Shown here one piece after another: positions 15,651 to 24,230 of a stretch of DNA of 40,656 nt; the first letter of the stretch is position 1, and each line of letters opens with the position of its first letter. Both the position numbers and the translations under genes were made by a program. Origin of the DNA: Firm-04 sp045596625 (GTDB lineage: Bacteria; Bacillota; Clostridia; Oscillospirales; Ruminococcaceae); assembly GCA_045596625.1 (NCBI GenBank), contig JAZOCU010000036.1, positions 1 to 40,656 of the forward strand, in the 5' to 3' direction. The notes below the pieces were generated by a model. It saw only the letters and a list, made by a program, of their open reading frames with translations. It did no database searches and had not been told where the DNA came from.

Positions 15651-16115
15651 ATGACAACACCGGAAGCTTCCATATTTGCCGCTTGTACCATCGCATTGGG
15701 ATTATCCCTTGCAGAAGGCATCATTCCGATGGAACGCTTCGGCAAACAGATCCGATGGCTGTTTACGCTGCTGCTGATGATCGGGATGCTTTCTCCGCTG
15801 CGTGCGTGGGATGCAACCGCGTTCATGGAGGCACTGCAGCCTGCGGATACACAGACGCAATCCGAAGATCTGCAAAACGCCGCCGATACCCTGCTGTGCG
15901 ACAGCATCGAATCTCAGCTGATCACTACACTGAATCAAAAGCTTGCGGAGCATAATGCGCCTTGTGTCGTGGAAGCGCTGGATGTGCATATTCAGGAGGA
16001 TGGGAGCATAGTTATCAATGAGGCTGCAATCAGCGGAAATATTCTCACGGGTACTGTATATTTGCATGAATGGCTTGGTGCGGATCTGAATGTCACCGCA
16101 TGGGAGGAGGAGTGA
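15651..16115 (+). CDS. spoIIIAF: Stage III sporulation protein AF
   Basis: The 154-residue protein has two N-terminal membrane helices (about residues 4-20 and 31-46) and a soluble alpha/beta domain of the ring-building type shared with SpoIIIAG and SpoIIIAH (from about residue 75). AAGGAGG precedes the start. The family forms part of the SpoIIIA complex in the space between the two forespore membranes. Confidence 0.92.
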   Translation: MTTPEASIFAACTIALGLSLAEGIIPMERFGKQIRWLFTLLLMIGMLSPLRAWDATAFMEALQPADTQTQSEDLQNAADTLLCDSIESQLITTLNQKLAEHNAPCVVEALDVHIQEDGSIVINEAAISGNILTGTVYLHEWLGADLNVTAWEEE

Positions 16116-16117
16116 AT

Positions 16118-16672
16118 ATGGACCTGCAAGCGATTCGGATGCGATGGCGTACTTATTACAAAAAACATGGGATCTCTCTGCTGGTGGGAATCGGTCTGCT
16201 GGGGATCGGCTGTATTGCTCTTTCAGACCTGCTGCTGTCTTCCCATGGATCACAATCCGAAGCTGCACCAACACAATCGACTGCATCTGCCGCCGATCAG
16301 GATTATGCAATGCTGCTGGAGCAGCGCCTTGGCAGAATGCTGATGCAGCTGGAAGGCGTGGGAAATGTACAGGTCATGATCACCGTCAACAGCACTGCTG
16401 CACAGATCTATGCAGAGGAAGTCAAGGCTTCGGAAAACGATCGCGGCTCACAATCAGAGCACAATCTCGTGATCACCAGACAAAACGGCGATGAGGCACC
16501 GCTGATCGAAAAAACCGAATACCCCGCTGTACAAGGCGTCATCGTTCTTTGCAGCGGCGGACACAGTGCCACGATCAAAGAACAGGTCACCAAAGCAGTT
16601 TCTACCGTATTGAATATCCCCGCAGCCGATATCTATGTCGGCAAATATGATCCCGATCATCAATCGCCCTAA
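16118..16672 (+). CDS. spoIIIAG: Stage III sporulation protein AG
   Basis: SpoIIIAG forms a large ring in the intermembrane space of the engulfed forespore. The 184-residue protein has a short cytosolic start, one membrane helix (about residues 19-40) and a soluble domain with LEGVGNVQVMITVNS and the VQGVIVLCSGG segment typical of ring-building motifs. GGAGGAGGAG precedes ATG 16118; an in-frame ATG at 16070 would begin inside spoIIIAF. Confidence 0.93.
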   Translation: MDLQAIRMRWRTYYKKHGISLLVGIGLLGIGCIALSDLLLSSHGSQSEAAPTQSTASAADQDYAMLLEQRLGRMLMQLEGVGNVQVMITVNSTAAQIYAEEVKASENDRGSQSEHNLVITRQNGDEAPLIEKTEYPAVQGVIVLCSGGHSATIKEQVTKAVSTVLNIPAADIYVGKYDPDHQSP

Positions 16673-16693
16673 GCGGCAGAATGGAGCGTTTTT

Positions 16694-17287
16694 ATGAAAA
16701 AACCCACAATCATCATCGGAAAAAAGCAGATCCTGTTCAGTTGTTTGACGCTGGTGCTGGGCGTAGCTGTCTATCTGAACTATGTACTCGCAGGGGAAAA
16801 CGGTCTGCTCCCTGCCGGTTCTTCCGATCTGAATCCAAGCAGCAGTCAGAACACCGCTGCCGATCAAGGCGGATACGGTGCTGCCGAGCTGGTCAACGGC
16901 ACGACCGGTTCCGATTATTTTGCACAGGCAAGACTCGAAAAACAGACAAGCCGTGATACTGCGGTGGAAACCCTGCAAAGCATCATCGGCGGCGGTGATC
17001 TCAGTGATGACGAAATGGTAACCAATGCGCTGGATGCAGTAGCGCTTTCACAGCTCATTGAAAGCGAAAGTGTGATCGAAAGCCTGATCCTTGCACAGGG
17101 CTTCAGCGATTGTGTGGTCTATCTGGACGGCAGCTCGGCAAAGGTCGTTGTGGAAAGCAACGGGCTCAATGCCTCCGAAGCCGCTGCGATCAAGGATATT
17201 ATCCTCAGCGAGGCGGAAGTGCCTGCCGAAGGCATCCGCATTTTTGAAGTCGCTTCCGGTCAGCAGCCCGATGAAACCGCACCGTAA
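16694..17287 (+). CDS. spoIIIAH: Stage III sporulation protein AH
   Basis: SpoIIIAH spans the outer forespore membrane and docks to forespore SpoIIQ. The 197-residue protein has one N-terminal helix (about residues 10-27), a variable Ser/Asn/Gln-rich linker, and a C-terminal YscJ-like domain with FARARLEKQ-like text (FAQARLEKQTSRD), QGFSDCVVYLDG and AAIKDIILSEAEV. It is the last gene of the operon; no clear terminator follows before the promoter at 17329. Confidence 0.94.
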   Translation: MKKPTIIIGKKQILFSCLTLVLGVAVYLNYVLAGENGLLPAGSSDLNPSSSQNTAADQGGYGAAELVNGTTGSDYFAQARLEKQTSRDTAVETLQSIIGGGDLSDDEMVTNALDAVALSQLIESESVIESLILAQGFSDCVVYLDGSSAKVVVESNGLNASEAAAIKDIILSEAEVPAEGIRIFEVASGQQPDETAP

Positions 17288-17328
17288 GAAAAATCTTTTT
17301 GATTGCTCTGATTTTTTTGAAAAAAAGG

Positions 17329-17357
17329 TTGTGTTATCAAAAAAAATTTGCTATAAT
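17329..17357 (+). promoter_or_regulatory. Sigma-A promoter of the Asp23-nusB run
   Basis: TTGTGT, a 17-base spacer and perfect TATAAT at 17352-17357. It would drive the Asp23/Gls24 gene, nusB and probably the genes behind them. Confidence 0.7.
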
Positions 17358-17383
17358 AATTATGTATGAATATCAGGACGAAA

Positions 17384-17426
17384 CAACGGGCATCCGATGG
17401 TACCCTTTTTGTACTGCTGCCCGTTG
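17384..17426 (+). repeat. Leader stem-loop before the Asp23/Gls24 gene
   Basis: Nine-base perfect arms (CAACGGGCA and TGCCCGTTG) enclose a 25-base loop that itself contains a GTAC-GTAC pairing. It lies in the leader and lacks a following T-run, so a regulatory or stabilising role is more likely than termination. Confidence 0.55.
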
Positions 17427-17478
17427 CTGCGTCTTTTGTGCCCTCAAAATTGTCAGCACAATAGAATGGAGGTTTTTT

Positions 17479-17820
17479 ATGAGCAATCAGTATCCGAAAA
17501 AAGCATCGACCGCAGGCGCCGTCAAAATTTCTGAGAATGTGATCCGCACGATCACCCGGATCGCTGTCACGGAGGTTGAAGGCGTTGAGCGTCTGGCAGA
17601 ACAAAAATGCAATCTGTTCGGCTGCAGCGCCCCTGTTTCCATTCGTATTGCAGGCGATATGGCTGAAATTACAGTGCATATCATCCTCAGCAGCGGCTGC
17701 CGTCTGCCCCGTGTGGCAGAACAGGTGCAGATGAATGTCAAGGAAAATGTGCAGAATATGACCGGCGTGATCGTATCTAAGGTGCATGTCATTGCAGATG
17801 GCATCTGCTTTGCCGGATGA
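17479..17820 (+). CDS. Asp23/Gls24 family protein (YqhY-like)
   Basis: The 113-residue protein fits the Asp23/Gls24 envelope-stress family: VKISENVIRTITRIAVTEVEGV near the N-terminus and the C-terminal VKVHVIADGI-type strand. In Bacillus, the YqhY member sits before nusB and affects fatty-acid synthesis by acetyl-CoA carboxylase; the same neighbour (nusB, 20 bases downstream) supports a YqhY role here. TGGAGG precedes ATG 17479. The open frame upstream to 17299 runs through the promoter and is not coding. Confidence 0.88.
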   Translation: MSNQYPKKASTAGAVKISENVIRTITRIAVTEVEGVERLAEQKCNLFGCSAPVSIRIAGDMAEITVHIILSSGCRLPRVAEQVQMNVKENVQNMTGVIVSKVHVIADGICFAG

Positions 17821-17840
17821 TCACACGAAAGGAACCGTTT

Positions 17841-18269
17841 ATGCAACAAATAACAAGACGTGAAATCAGAGACAGCGCATTCAAACTGCTGTTCGAAAAG
17901 CTTTTGCGCGATGATCCCATAGAAGCGCTCTATGAGATCGCAGAGGAAATCGAGGATCTCATTGTCAATGATGATGTGAAGGAGCTGGTTGACGGTACGC
18001 TTCTGCATGCCGATGCGCTGGATGCCATCATCAGTCAATACAGCAAATCCCGTGAGATCAATCGGATCCCCGCGATCAATCGTACCATTTTGCGGATCGC
18101 CTTGTATGAGATCCTCTATGATGACGGCACCCCGACCAATGCTGCGATCAATGAAGCGGTGCTTCTGGCAAAGGAATACACCTATCAGGTCGATGTCAGC
18201 TTTATCAACGGTCTGCTGGGCGCTTATGTCAAGGACCATCCCGCCCAAACACCCACAGAAGCTGTATGA
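17841..18269 (+). CDS. nusB: Transcription antitermination factor NusB
   Basis: NusB binds boxA RNA with NusE (S10) to support antitermination, chiefly of rRNA operons. The 142-residue all-helical protein begins with TRREIRDSAFKLLFE and ends with IPAINRTILRIALYEIL, PTNAAINEAVLLAKEY and FINGLLGAYVKD, all standard NusB text. GAAAGGA precedes ATG 17841; an ATG at 17817 would extend into the Asp23 gene. Its stop overlaps the next start by four bases. Confidence 0.95.
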   Translation: MQQITRREIRDSAFKLLFEKLLRDDPIEALYEIAEEIEDLIVNDDVKELVDGTLLHADALDAIISQYSKSREINRIPAINRTILRIALYEILYDDGTPTNAAINEAVLLAKEYTYQVDVSFINGLLGAYVKDHPAQTPTEAV

Positions 18270-19231
18270 ATTATCTCGGGATCGATACCAGTAATTATAC
18301 GACTTCCTGTGCATGGCTCAATGCAGAGCAAAACAGCATCCTGCAAAAAAAGCAGCTGCTGCCTGTACCCGATGGTCAGGCAGGTCTGCGGCAAAGCGAT
18401 GCGGTATTCCATCACACCAAGCAGCTGCCCGCTTTGCTGGAGGCTTTGTTCGCAGAATGCGGCGAACACGCTCTTGATGCCGTTGGTGTTTCTACGGCAC
18501 CCCGCTCGATGGAAGGCTCCTATATGCCCTGCTTTCTGAGCGGTCATGGCGTGGCACGTGCACTGGCAGCTGCAACCGGCTGCCGCCTCTATGAGACCTC
18601 GCATCAGATGGGACATATTCTGGCTGCTCTGTATTCTGCCGATCGGCTGGCTTGGCTGTCGCCTATCCGCAAGCCGTTTCTGGCATTTCATGTCAGCGGC
18701 GGCACTACCGATTGCGTTCTGTGCACTCCGCATCCGCAGGAATGCCTGAGGATCACACCGGTTTCGGCTTCTCTGGATCTGAAGGCAGGACAAGCTGTGG
18801 ATCGTGTCGGATTGATGCTGGGGCTCTCATTTCCCGCAGGTCCTGCGCTGGAACAGCTCGCACAGGACAGCAGCAGCACAAAGCATGCTGCCGTAAAGCT
18901 CAAAAATGGCTGCTGCTCTCTTTCCGGATTGGAAAACCAATGCCGTGCGATGCTGCAAAAGGGTACTCCGCCCTGTGATATCGCCAAATATTGTCTGAAT
19001 ACCATTGCCGCAGTCCTGCTCGAAATGACAAAGGCTGCGGTTGCACAATATCCGAATGCTTCTGTGCTCTATGCCGGCGGTGTCATGTCCAACAAGCATA
19101 TCCGCCGGACATTGCAGACACTGCCGATGGAAACCGGCTTTGCACAGCCTGCGTTCTCTTCCGATAATGCCGCAGGCGTTGCACTGTATGCTGCTCTGCG
19201 CCACAGAGGTGAAGCCATATGCCTGTATTGA
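18266..19231 (+). CDS. TsaD-like (peptidase M22 family) paralogue
   Basis: The 321-residue ASKHA-fold protein resembles TsaD/Kae1, the tRNA threonylcarbamoyladenosine synthase subunit. It keeps a metal-site HxxxH (His113-His117 in TSHQMGH), the phosphate loop HVSGGTTD, YAGGVMSNKHIR and SDNAAGVA. However, it is shorter, lacks the full TsaD sequence around these motifs, and sits in a nusB-xseA context where Clostridia carry a second, uncharacterised M22 protein besides genuine TsaD. I therefore treat it as a paralogue of unknown substrate. Both ends overlap neighbours: four bases with nusB and 13 with xseA. Confidence 0.8.
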   Translation: MNYLGIDTSNYTTSCAWLNAEQNSILQKKQLLPVPDGQAGLRQSDAVFHHTKQLPALLEALFAECGEHALDAVGVSTAPRSMEGSYMPCFLSGHGVARALAAATGCRLYETSHQMGHILAALYSADRLAWLSPIRKPFLAFHVSGGTTDCVLCTPHPQECLRITPVSASLDLKAGQAVDRVGLMLGLSFPAGPALEQLAQDSSSTKHAAVKLKNGCCSLSGLENQCRAMLQKGTPPCDIAKYCLNTIAAVLLEMTKAAVAQYPNASVLYAGGVMSNKHIRRTLQTLPMETGFAQPAFSSDNAAGVALYAALRHRGEAICLY

Positions 19232-20421
19232 CTGTCAGTCAGCTCAATCATTATGTCTCTCTGCGCTTTGCTGAGGACCCGGCACTGAGAATGGTGCTGC
19301 TGCGTGGAGAGATCGCTAATTTTACACAGAATTTCCGTTCGGGACACTGCTATTTTTCTCTGCGGGATGAAGAAGCCTCCGTGCGGGCAGTGATGTTTCG
19401 CTCCCATGCAGCAAGACTCCAGTTTGCACCGCAAAACGGAATGGTCGTGCTGCTCCAAGGCGCAGTGACTGTCTATGAGCGGGATGGCGTTTATCAGCTG
19501 AATGTTACCGATATGCAGCCCGATGGCGTCGGTGCACAGGCACTCGCTTTGCAGCAGCGACGTGAAAAGCTCAGTAAGCTCGGATATTTTGATCCCGAAC
19601 ACAAACGGCCGCTGCCATCCATGCCGAAAAAAATCGGCATCGTAACCTCTCGCAGCGGAGCCGCTTTGCAGGATATGCTGCAGATCCTGACCCGAAGATA
19701 TCCTTTGGGAACCGTCTGCATTTATCCTGCACTGGTACAGGGCGAACAAGCCCCTCGTTCCATTGCTGAGGCACTGACCATCGCCGGCAATGATGGCTGC
19801 GATGTGATCCTTATGGGACGCGGCGGCGGTTCTTCCGAAGATCTTTCCGCATTTCAGTCCGAAGAAGTCGCCCATGCGGTCTACCATGCAAAGGTACCTG
19901 TGGTCAGTGCGGTAGGCCATGAAACCGATCATTGTATTGCAGATGAAATTGCCGATCTGCGTGCACCGACTCCCTCGGCGGCTGCAGAGCTCGCTGTGCC
20001 GGATATCCGTGCGCTGATGCAGCTTTGTCAGCAGCGTATGCTCGCCCTGAATATGGCGTTTCTTGCACTTTGTGAGAACAAGGAGGCTGCGCTGGAGCGC
20101 TTGAAAACCCGCTTGGAGCTGCAGGCGGTCGATCGGCAGGTCTTGCTGCAGGAAGAACGATTTTCCAAGCTGATGCTTCGGTTTCAAAATGCCATGGAGC
20201 AAAGGCTCACACAATATCATCAGCAATGGATTCATGTCACCGATCGGCTGGAGGCGGTCAGTCCCGTTGCGATCCTCAGACGTGGATATGCACTGGTCTA
20301 TCGGGAAGATTCCCTTGTCCGTTCTGCGGATACCCTGCAGATCGGAGACACCTTGACCATCCAGTTCGCGGACGGCCGCTGCACGGCTGCCGTGACGGGA
20401 TCTCTGCCCGATGATGCATAA
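19219..20421 (+). CDS. xseA: Exodeoxyribonuclease VII large subunit
   Basis: XseA is the catalytic subunit of exonuclease VII, which degrades single-stranded DNA. The 400-residue protein has the N-terminal OB-fold (SVSQLNHYV-like start, GEIANFTQNFRSGHCYFSLRD), the catalytic core with ITSRSGAALQDM-type text, GRGGGSSEDL, SAVGHETDH and LRAPTPSAAAEL, then a coiled coil and the C-terminal RRGYALVY segment. Length is in the normal range. It is 15 bases upstream of xseB. Confidence 0.95.
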   Translation: MPVLTVSQLNHYVSLRFAEDPALRMVLLRGEIANFTQNFRSGHCYFSLRDEEASVRAVMFRSHAARLQFAPQNGMVVLLQGAVTVYERDGVYQLNVTDMQPDGVGAQALALQQRREKLSKLGYFDPEHKRPLPSMPKKIGIVTSRSGAALQDMLQILTRRYPLGTVCIYPALVQGEQAPRSIAEALTIAGNDGCDVILMGRGGGSSEDLSAFQSEEVAHAVYHAKVPVVSAVGHETDHCIADEIADLRAPTPSAAAELAVPDIRALMQLCQQRMLALNMAFLALCENKEAALERLKTRLELQAVDRQVLLQEERFSKLMLRFQNAMEQRLTQYHQQWIHVTDRLEAVSPVAILRRGYALVYREDSLVRSADTLQIGDTLTIQFADGRCTAAVTGSLPDDA

Positions 20422-20436
20422 GGAGGAAATCCGATC

Positions 20437-20673
20437 ATGAAATTTGAAGAGGGAATGCAGCAGCTCTCAGAGATCACCGCAAAGCTGGAAGCAGGCGGTC
20501 TTTCTCTGGAAGAAGCTGTCACACTCTACGGCGAAGGCGCAAGGCTTGCTGCCGAATGCCGCAAGGAACTCGAACAAGCCAAGCTTTCGGTAACGGAATA
20601 TCAAAACGCAATGAAAACAAAGGAGGCACTGTCCGATGACGCAAGCCATCTTTCGGGCACGGATGCAGAATAA
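20437..20673 (+). CDS. xseB: Exodeoxyribonuclease VII small subunit
   Basis: The 78-residue protein has the family pattern FEEGMQQLSEITAKLEAGGLSLEEAVTLYGEG followed by a helical LAAECRKELEQA, which forms a helical hairpin that decorates the XseA coiled coil. AGGAGG precedes the start. Its end overlaps the next gene by 38 bases, in a different frame. Confidence 0.94.
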   Translation: MKFEEGMQQLSEITAKLEAGGLSLEEAVTLYGEGARLAAECRKELEQAKLSVTEYQNAMKTKEALSDDASHLSGTDAE

Positions 20674-21529
20674 TATTGCTCTGATTGAGCAAACCATGGA
20701 TAGATTGCTGCCGCAGACAACAAATGCGCCCCAGCAGACCCTGCTGGATGCAGTGCGGTATTCTCTTTCTGCCGGCGGAAAACGGATCCGTCCGATGCTG
20801 GCACTGGAATTCTGCAAGCTCTGCGGCGGTTCCGAAGAACAGATGCTGCCTGTTGCCTGCTCGCTGGAGCTGCTCCATACCGCGACCCTGATCCATGACG
20901 ATATGCCGGAAATGGATAACGATGCCCTTCGCAGAGGCAAGCCATCCTGCCATGTGGCATTTGATAATGCCACCGCATTGCTTGCCGGCGATACCTTGTT
21001 TGCACTCCCCTTTGAATGGATCGCTGCGGCAGAAGGGATCGCAGATGCCCGAAAAGTTGCCCTCTCGCTGGAGCTTGCAAAGGCAACGGGCTTCTATGGT
21101 GCCTGCGGCGGTCAGCAGATCGATCTGCAGAACGAGACCCGCACCGATATCACGCTGGATGAGCTCAAGCAGATGTATGCCTACAAAACCGGCGCACTGA
21201 TCATTGCTGCTTGCCGTATGGGCTGTATTGCTGCCGGCGCCGATGACAATACACTGGCGCTCGCCACACAATATGCTGCCGGATTGGGTCTTGCATTCCA
21301 GATCGTTGACGATATTCTGGATGTGACCAGCACCGAAGAATTGCTCGGAAAACCCATCGGCAGTGATCTTGAGCAGAATAAAAATACCTTTGTCTCGCTT
21401 TACGGACTGGAACAGGCACAGCAGGAAGCACAGCGTCTCACCGAGGAGGCACTGGCAATTCTGGAACAGCTGCCCGATTCCGATTTCCTGATGGAATTGA
21501 CCAAGCTGCTGCTGTCTCGTAAATCTTAA
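20636..21529 (+). CDS. ispA: Polyprenyl (farnesyl/geranylgeranyl) diphosphate synthase
   Basis: It condenses isopentenyl diphosphate with allylic diphosphates to C15/C20 prenyl diphosphates. The 297-residue protein has GGKRIRPML, the first Asp-rich motif DDMPEMDND (Asp88, Asp89), GDTLFALPFE-type text, GQQIDLQNE and the second motif QIVDDILD (Asp225, Asp226, Asp229). AAAGGAGG nine bases upstream supports ATG 20636 within xseB. Its position directly before dxs groups isoprenoid precursor supply with chain elongation. Chain length specificity (FPP versus GGPP) is not settled by sequence alone. Confidence 0.93.
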   Translation: MTQAIFRARMQNNIALIEQTMDRLLPQTTNAPQQTLLDAVRYSLSAGGKRIRPMLALEFCKLCGGSEEQMLPVACSLELLHTATLIHDDMPEMDNDALRRGKPSCHVAFDNATALLAGDTLFALPFEWIAAAEGIADARKVALSLELAKATGFYGACGGQQIDLQNETRTDITLDELKQMYAYKTGALIIAACRMGCIAAGADDNTLALATQYAAGLGLAFQIVDDILDVTSTEELLGKPIGSDLEQNKNTFVSLYGLEQAQQEAQRLTEEALAILEQLPDSDFLMELTKLLLSRKS

Positions 21530-21565
21530 AAAAACTGCCCCATCGGCAGGGAGATTGAAATTAGC

Positions 21566-23458
21566 ATGAGTATTGAACGTCAACTGAATATGACAGAGCC
21601 TGTATCGCTGCATAACCTGCAGCTGCCGACACAGCTCAAGGAGCTCAATACGGCACAATGTACAGCACTCTGTTCGGAGATCAGAGAGATTCTGATCGAT
21701 ACTGTGACCCAAACAGGAGGTCATCTTGCATCCAATCTGGGTGTGGTGGAGCTGACCCTTGCACTGCATCGCAATTTTCAGTCGCCGGATGATCGGATCG
21801 TCTGGGATGTCGGTCATCAGACCTATGTCCATAAGATGCTCACCGGCAGACTGGATCGGTTTTCCACATTGCGTCAGGAGAATGGTATTTCCGGCTTTCC
21901 CAAGCCTGCGGAATCCCCACATGACAGCTTTGTCACCGGTCACAGCGGTACGGCTGTTTCTGCCGCCTGCGGCATTGCCGATGCAATGCGTATCAGCGGC
22001 AGCTCCCATTATGCCGTTGCAGTGGTCGGTGATGGTGCCGCTACCGGCGGTATGTTTTATGAAGGCCTCAATAACGGCGGAAAATCCCGCAATAATCTCA
22101 TCGTCATTCTCAACGACAACAACTGTGCCATCTCCAAAAATGTAGGCGCTGTTGCGAAATATCTTTCCAGCATCCGCAATAAAACAGAATATGTCCGCAC
22201 CAAATGGGCGGTAGAGCGTGTGCTGGATCGTACCCCCCTGATCGGCAAGCCCATTGCCGGTGTGCTGAAAAACACCAAGGATACCATCCGCAAAAATGTC
22301 GTCCGGAGCTCAACCTTATTCGATAATATGGGCTTTGTCTATCTCGGCCCCATTGACGGTCACGATCTGGAAGCCTTGGATGAGGTGCTGACTGTTGCCA
22401 AGAGCTATCATCGTCCTGTGCTGGTGCATATCAACACCATCAAGGGTAAGGGTTATGCGCCTGCCGAACAGAATCCCGGTGAATATCACGGCATTCCGAA
22501 GATCGATCTGATGTCGAAAAATCCGGAAGTTTCTGCCGATGAATGCTACTCTACGGTATTCGGACAGGAGCTGGCAAAGCTTGCTGCCAAGGACAAGCGG
22601 ATCTGTGCGGTGACGGCTGCCATGAAATACGGCACCGGTCTGCAGTTCTTTTCCGCAATGCATCGGGATCGCTTCTTCGATGTGGGCATTGCCGAAGAAC
22701 ATGCCGTAACCTTCTGCGCCGGACTTGCCTCCATGGGCATGATGCCGGTGTTTGCGGTATATTCCACGTTTTTGCAGCGTGCCTACGATCAATTGCTCCA
22801 TGATATCGCCATTGCCGGCTATCATGTGGTACTGGGCATCGATCGTGCCGGCATCGTCGGTGAGGACGGCGAGACCCATCAGGGTATCTTTGATATCGCA
22901 ATGCTCACCACCATCCCCAAGATCAAGATCTATTCTCCCGCAACCTATGAGGAGCTGCGGCTTTGTATGCAGCAGGCTCTGTATCAGGATCACGGATTGG
23001 TTTGCGTCCGCTATCCCCGCGGTGCGGATCATGTGCAGTTTGACCGTAAACAATGCAACACCACATACGTGCACCTGCCGGCTGACAATACCCTGCTGGT
23101 CACCTATGGCAGACTGACCTCTGCGGTTTATGAGGCAAGAGCCGCACTGCAGGAAAGACAGATCTCCTGCGGTATGCTCAAGCTGAATACCGTGTTCCCG
23201 ATTCCGGAAAATGCGGTTGCGATCGCCATGCAGTATCAGCACGTGATCTTTTTGGAAGAAGGCTATGCCGAAGGCGGCATCGGTGAAAAGTTCGCAGCTG
23301 AGCTTCTTGGAAACGGCTTCCGCGGAACCTACCATTGCCGTGCGATCCATGACTTTGTACGTCATGCAGCTGTTCCACGCTGCCTTGCTTTCTCCGGACT
23401 TTCCGCCGAAGAGATCGCCGCATTTGTTACGGAGGTCACCCATGACGATGCGCTTTGA
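21566..23458 (+). CDS. dxs: 1-deoxy-D-xylulose-5-phosphate synthase
   Basis: Dxs makes DXP from pyruvate and glyceraldehyde 3-phosphate with thiamine diphosphate, the first step of the MEP isoprenoid pathway. The 630-residue protein has GGHLASNLGVVELTLALH, the DVGHQTYVHK region, TPGHSGTAVS-type text, the metal motif VGDGAATGG (Asp156) with NDNNCAISKNVG, the EEHAV glutamate pair (Glu377-378) and a transketolase C-terminal domain. GGGAG lies about 12 bases before ATG 21566; ATG 21590 is a possible shorter start but has no ribosome binding site. A small CTGCC/GGCAG hairpin sits in front of the ribosome binding site. Confidence 0.96.
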   Translation: MSIERQLNMTEPVSLHNLQLPTQLKELNTAQCTALCSEIREILIDTVTQTGGHLASNLGVVELTLALHRNFQSPDDRIVWDVGHQTYVHKMLTGRLDRFSTLRQENGISGFPKPAESPHDSFVTGHSGTAVSAACGIADAMRISGSSHYAVAVVGDGAATGGMFYEGLNNGGKSRNNLIVILNDNNCAISKNVGAVAKYLSSIRNKTEYVRTKWAVERVLDRTPLIGKPIAGVLKNTKDTIRKNVVRSSTLFDNMGFVYLGPIDGHDLEALDEVLTVAKSYHRPVLVHINTIKGKGYAPAEQNPGEYHGIPKIDLMSKNPEVSADECYSTVFGQELAKLAAKDKRICAVTAAMKYGTGLQFFSAMHRDRFFDVGIAEEHAVTFCAGLASMGMMPVFAVYSTFLQRAYDQLLHDIAIAGYHVVLGIDRAGIVGEDGETHQGIFDIAMLTTIPKIKIYSPATYEELRLCMQQALYQDHGLVCVRYPRGADHVQFDRKQCNTTYVHLPADNTLLVTYGRLTSAVYEARAALQERQISCGMLKLNTVFPIPENAVAIAMQYQHVIFLEEGYAEGGIGEKFAAELLGNGFRGTYHCRAIHDFVRHAAVPRCLAFSGLSAEEIAAFVTEVTHDDAL

Positions 23459-24170
23459 TCTTGCATTGGTCGAGCGTGGATTATGCGATACACGCTCCCG
23501 TGCGAAAATGTGCATCACCGAAGGTCACGCAACAATCAATGGCGCAGTCTGTACAAAGCCATCCCGGATCATTGCAGAATCGGATGTTCTGGAGCTGATT
23601 GCATCACTGCCCTTTGTGGGCAGAGGCGGTCTGAAGCTTGCCCATGCACTGAACCGGTTCGGAATCTCACTCAAAGAGCTGCAATGTCTGGATATCGGCG
23701 CTTCAACGGGCGGCTTTACCGATTGTATGCTGCAAAACGGTGCCGCTCATGTATTGGCTGTGGATGTGGGACACGATCAATTGGCAGAAGTGCTCCGCCA
23801 TGATCCGCGGGTTACTGTGATGGAAGGCACCGATATCCGCAGTCTTGCACCCGATACCAAGGGATTGCCTGCGGCATTTGCAAGCTGTGATGTTTCTTTC
23901 ATTTCACTGACTTATATCCTGCCCCTGCTGCCGCCCTTACTGACAAGCGGTGCCAAAGCAGTATTGCTGGTCAAGCCCCAGTTTGAAGCCGGACGCAGCG
24001 CCATCGGCAAGCATGGCATCGTGCGGGACAGCAAGGTACATGCACAGGTTTTGAGGAATATCCGCGATGCTGCGGTGCAGGTCGGTCTGATCCCCCTTGC
24101 CGATTGTCCTTCTCCCATTACAGGGGGCAGCGGCAATACCGAATTTTTATTGCTGGTGCAAAAACCATAG
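23442..24170 (+). CDS. tlyA: TlyA family rRNA 2'-O-methyltransferase
   Basis: TlyA methylates riboses in 16S and/or 23S rRNA and sensitises ribosomes to capreomycin-type drugs. The 242-residue protein has an N-terminal S4 RNA-binding domain (RFDLALVERGLCDTRSRA to about residue 65) and an FtsJ/RrmJ-like domain with the SAM motif LDIGASTGGFTD (Asp84), GRGGLKL and LVKPQFEAG. GGAGGT precedes the start, and both ATG 23442 and 23448 are usable; 23442 is closer to the site. It overlaps dxs by 17 bases. Older names such as hemolysin are misleading. Confidence 0.93.
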   Translation: MTMRFDLALVERGLCDTRSRAKMCITEGHATINGAVCTKPSRIIAESDVLELIASLPFVGRGGLKLAHALNRFGISLKELQCLDIGASTGGFTDCMLQNGAAHVLAVDVGHDQLAEVLRHDPRVTVMEGTDIRSLAPDTKGLPAAFASCDVSFISLTYILPLLPPLLTSGAKAVLLVKPQFEAGRSAIGKHGIVRDSKVHAQVLRNIRDAAVQVGLIPLADCPSPITGGSGNTEFLLLVQKP

Positions 24171-24230
24171 CCGCAATGATCTCCGATCCGTTGGGATCGC
24201 TATCTCATACTAATAAGGATGGTCAATGCT

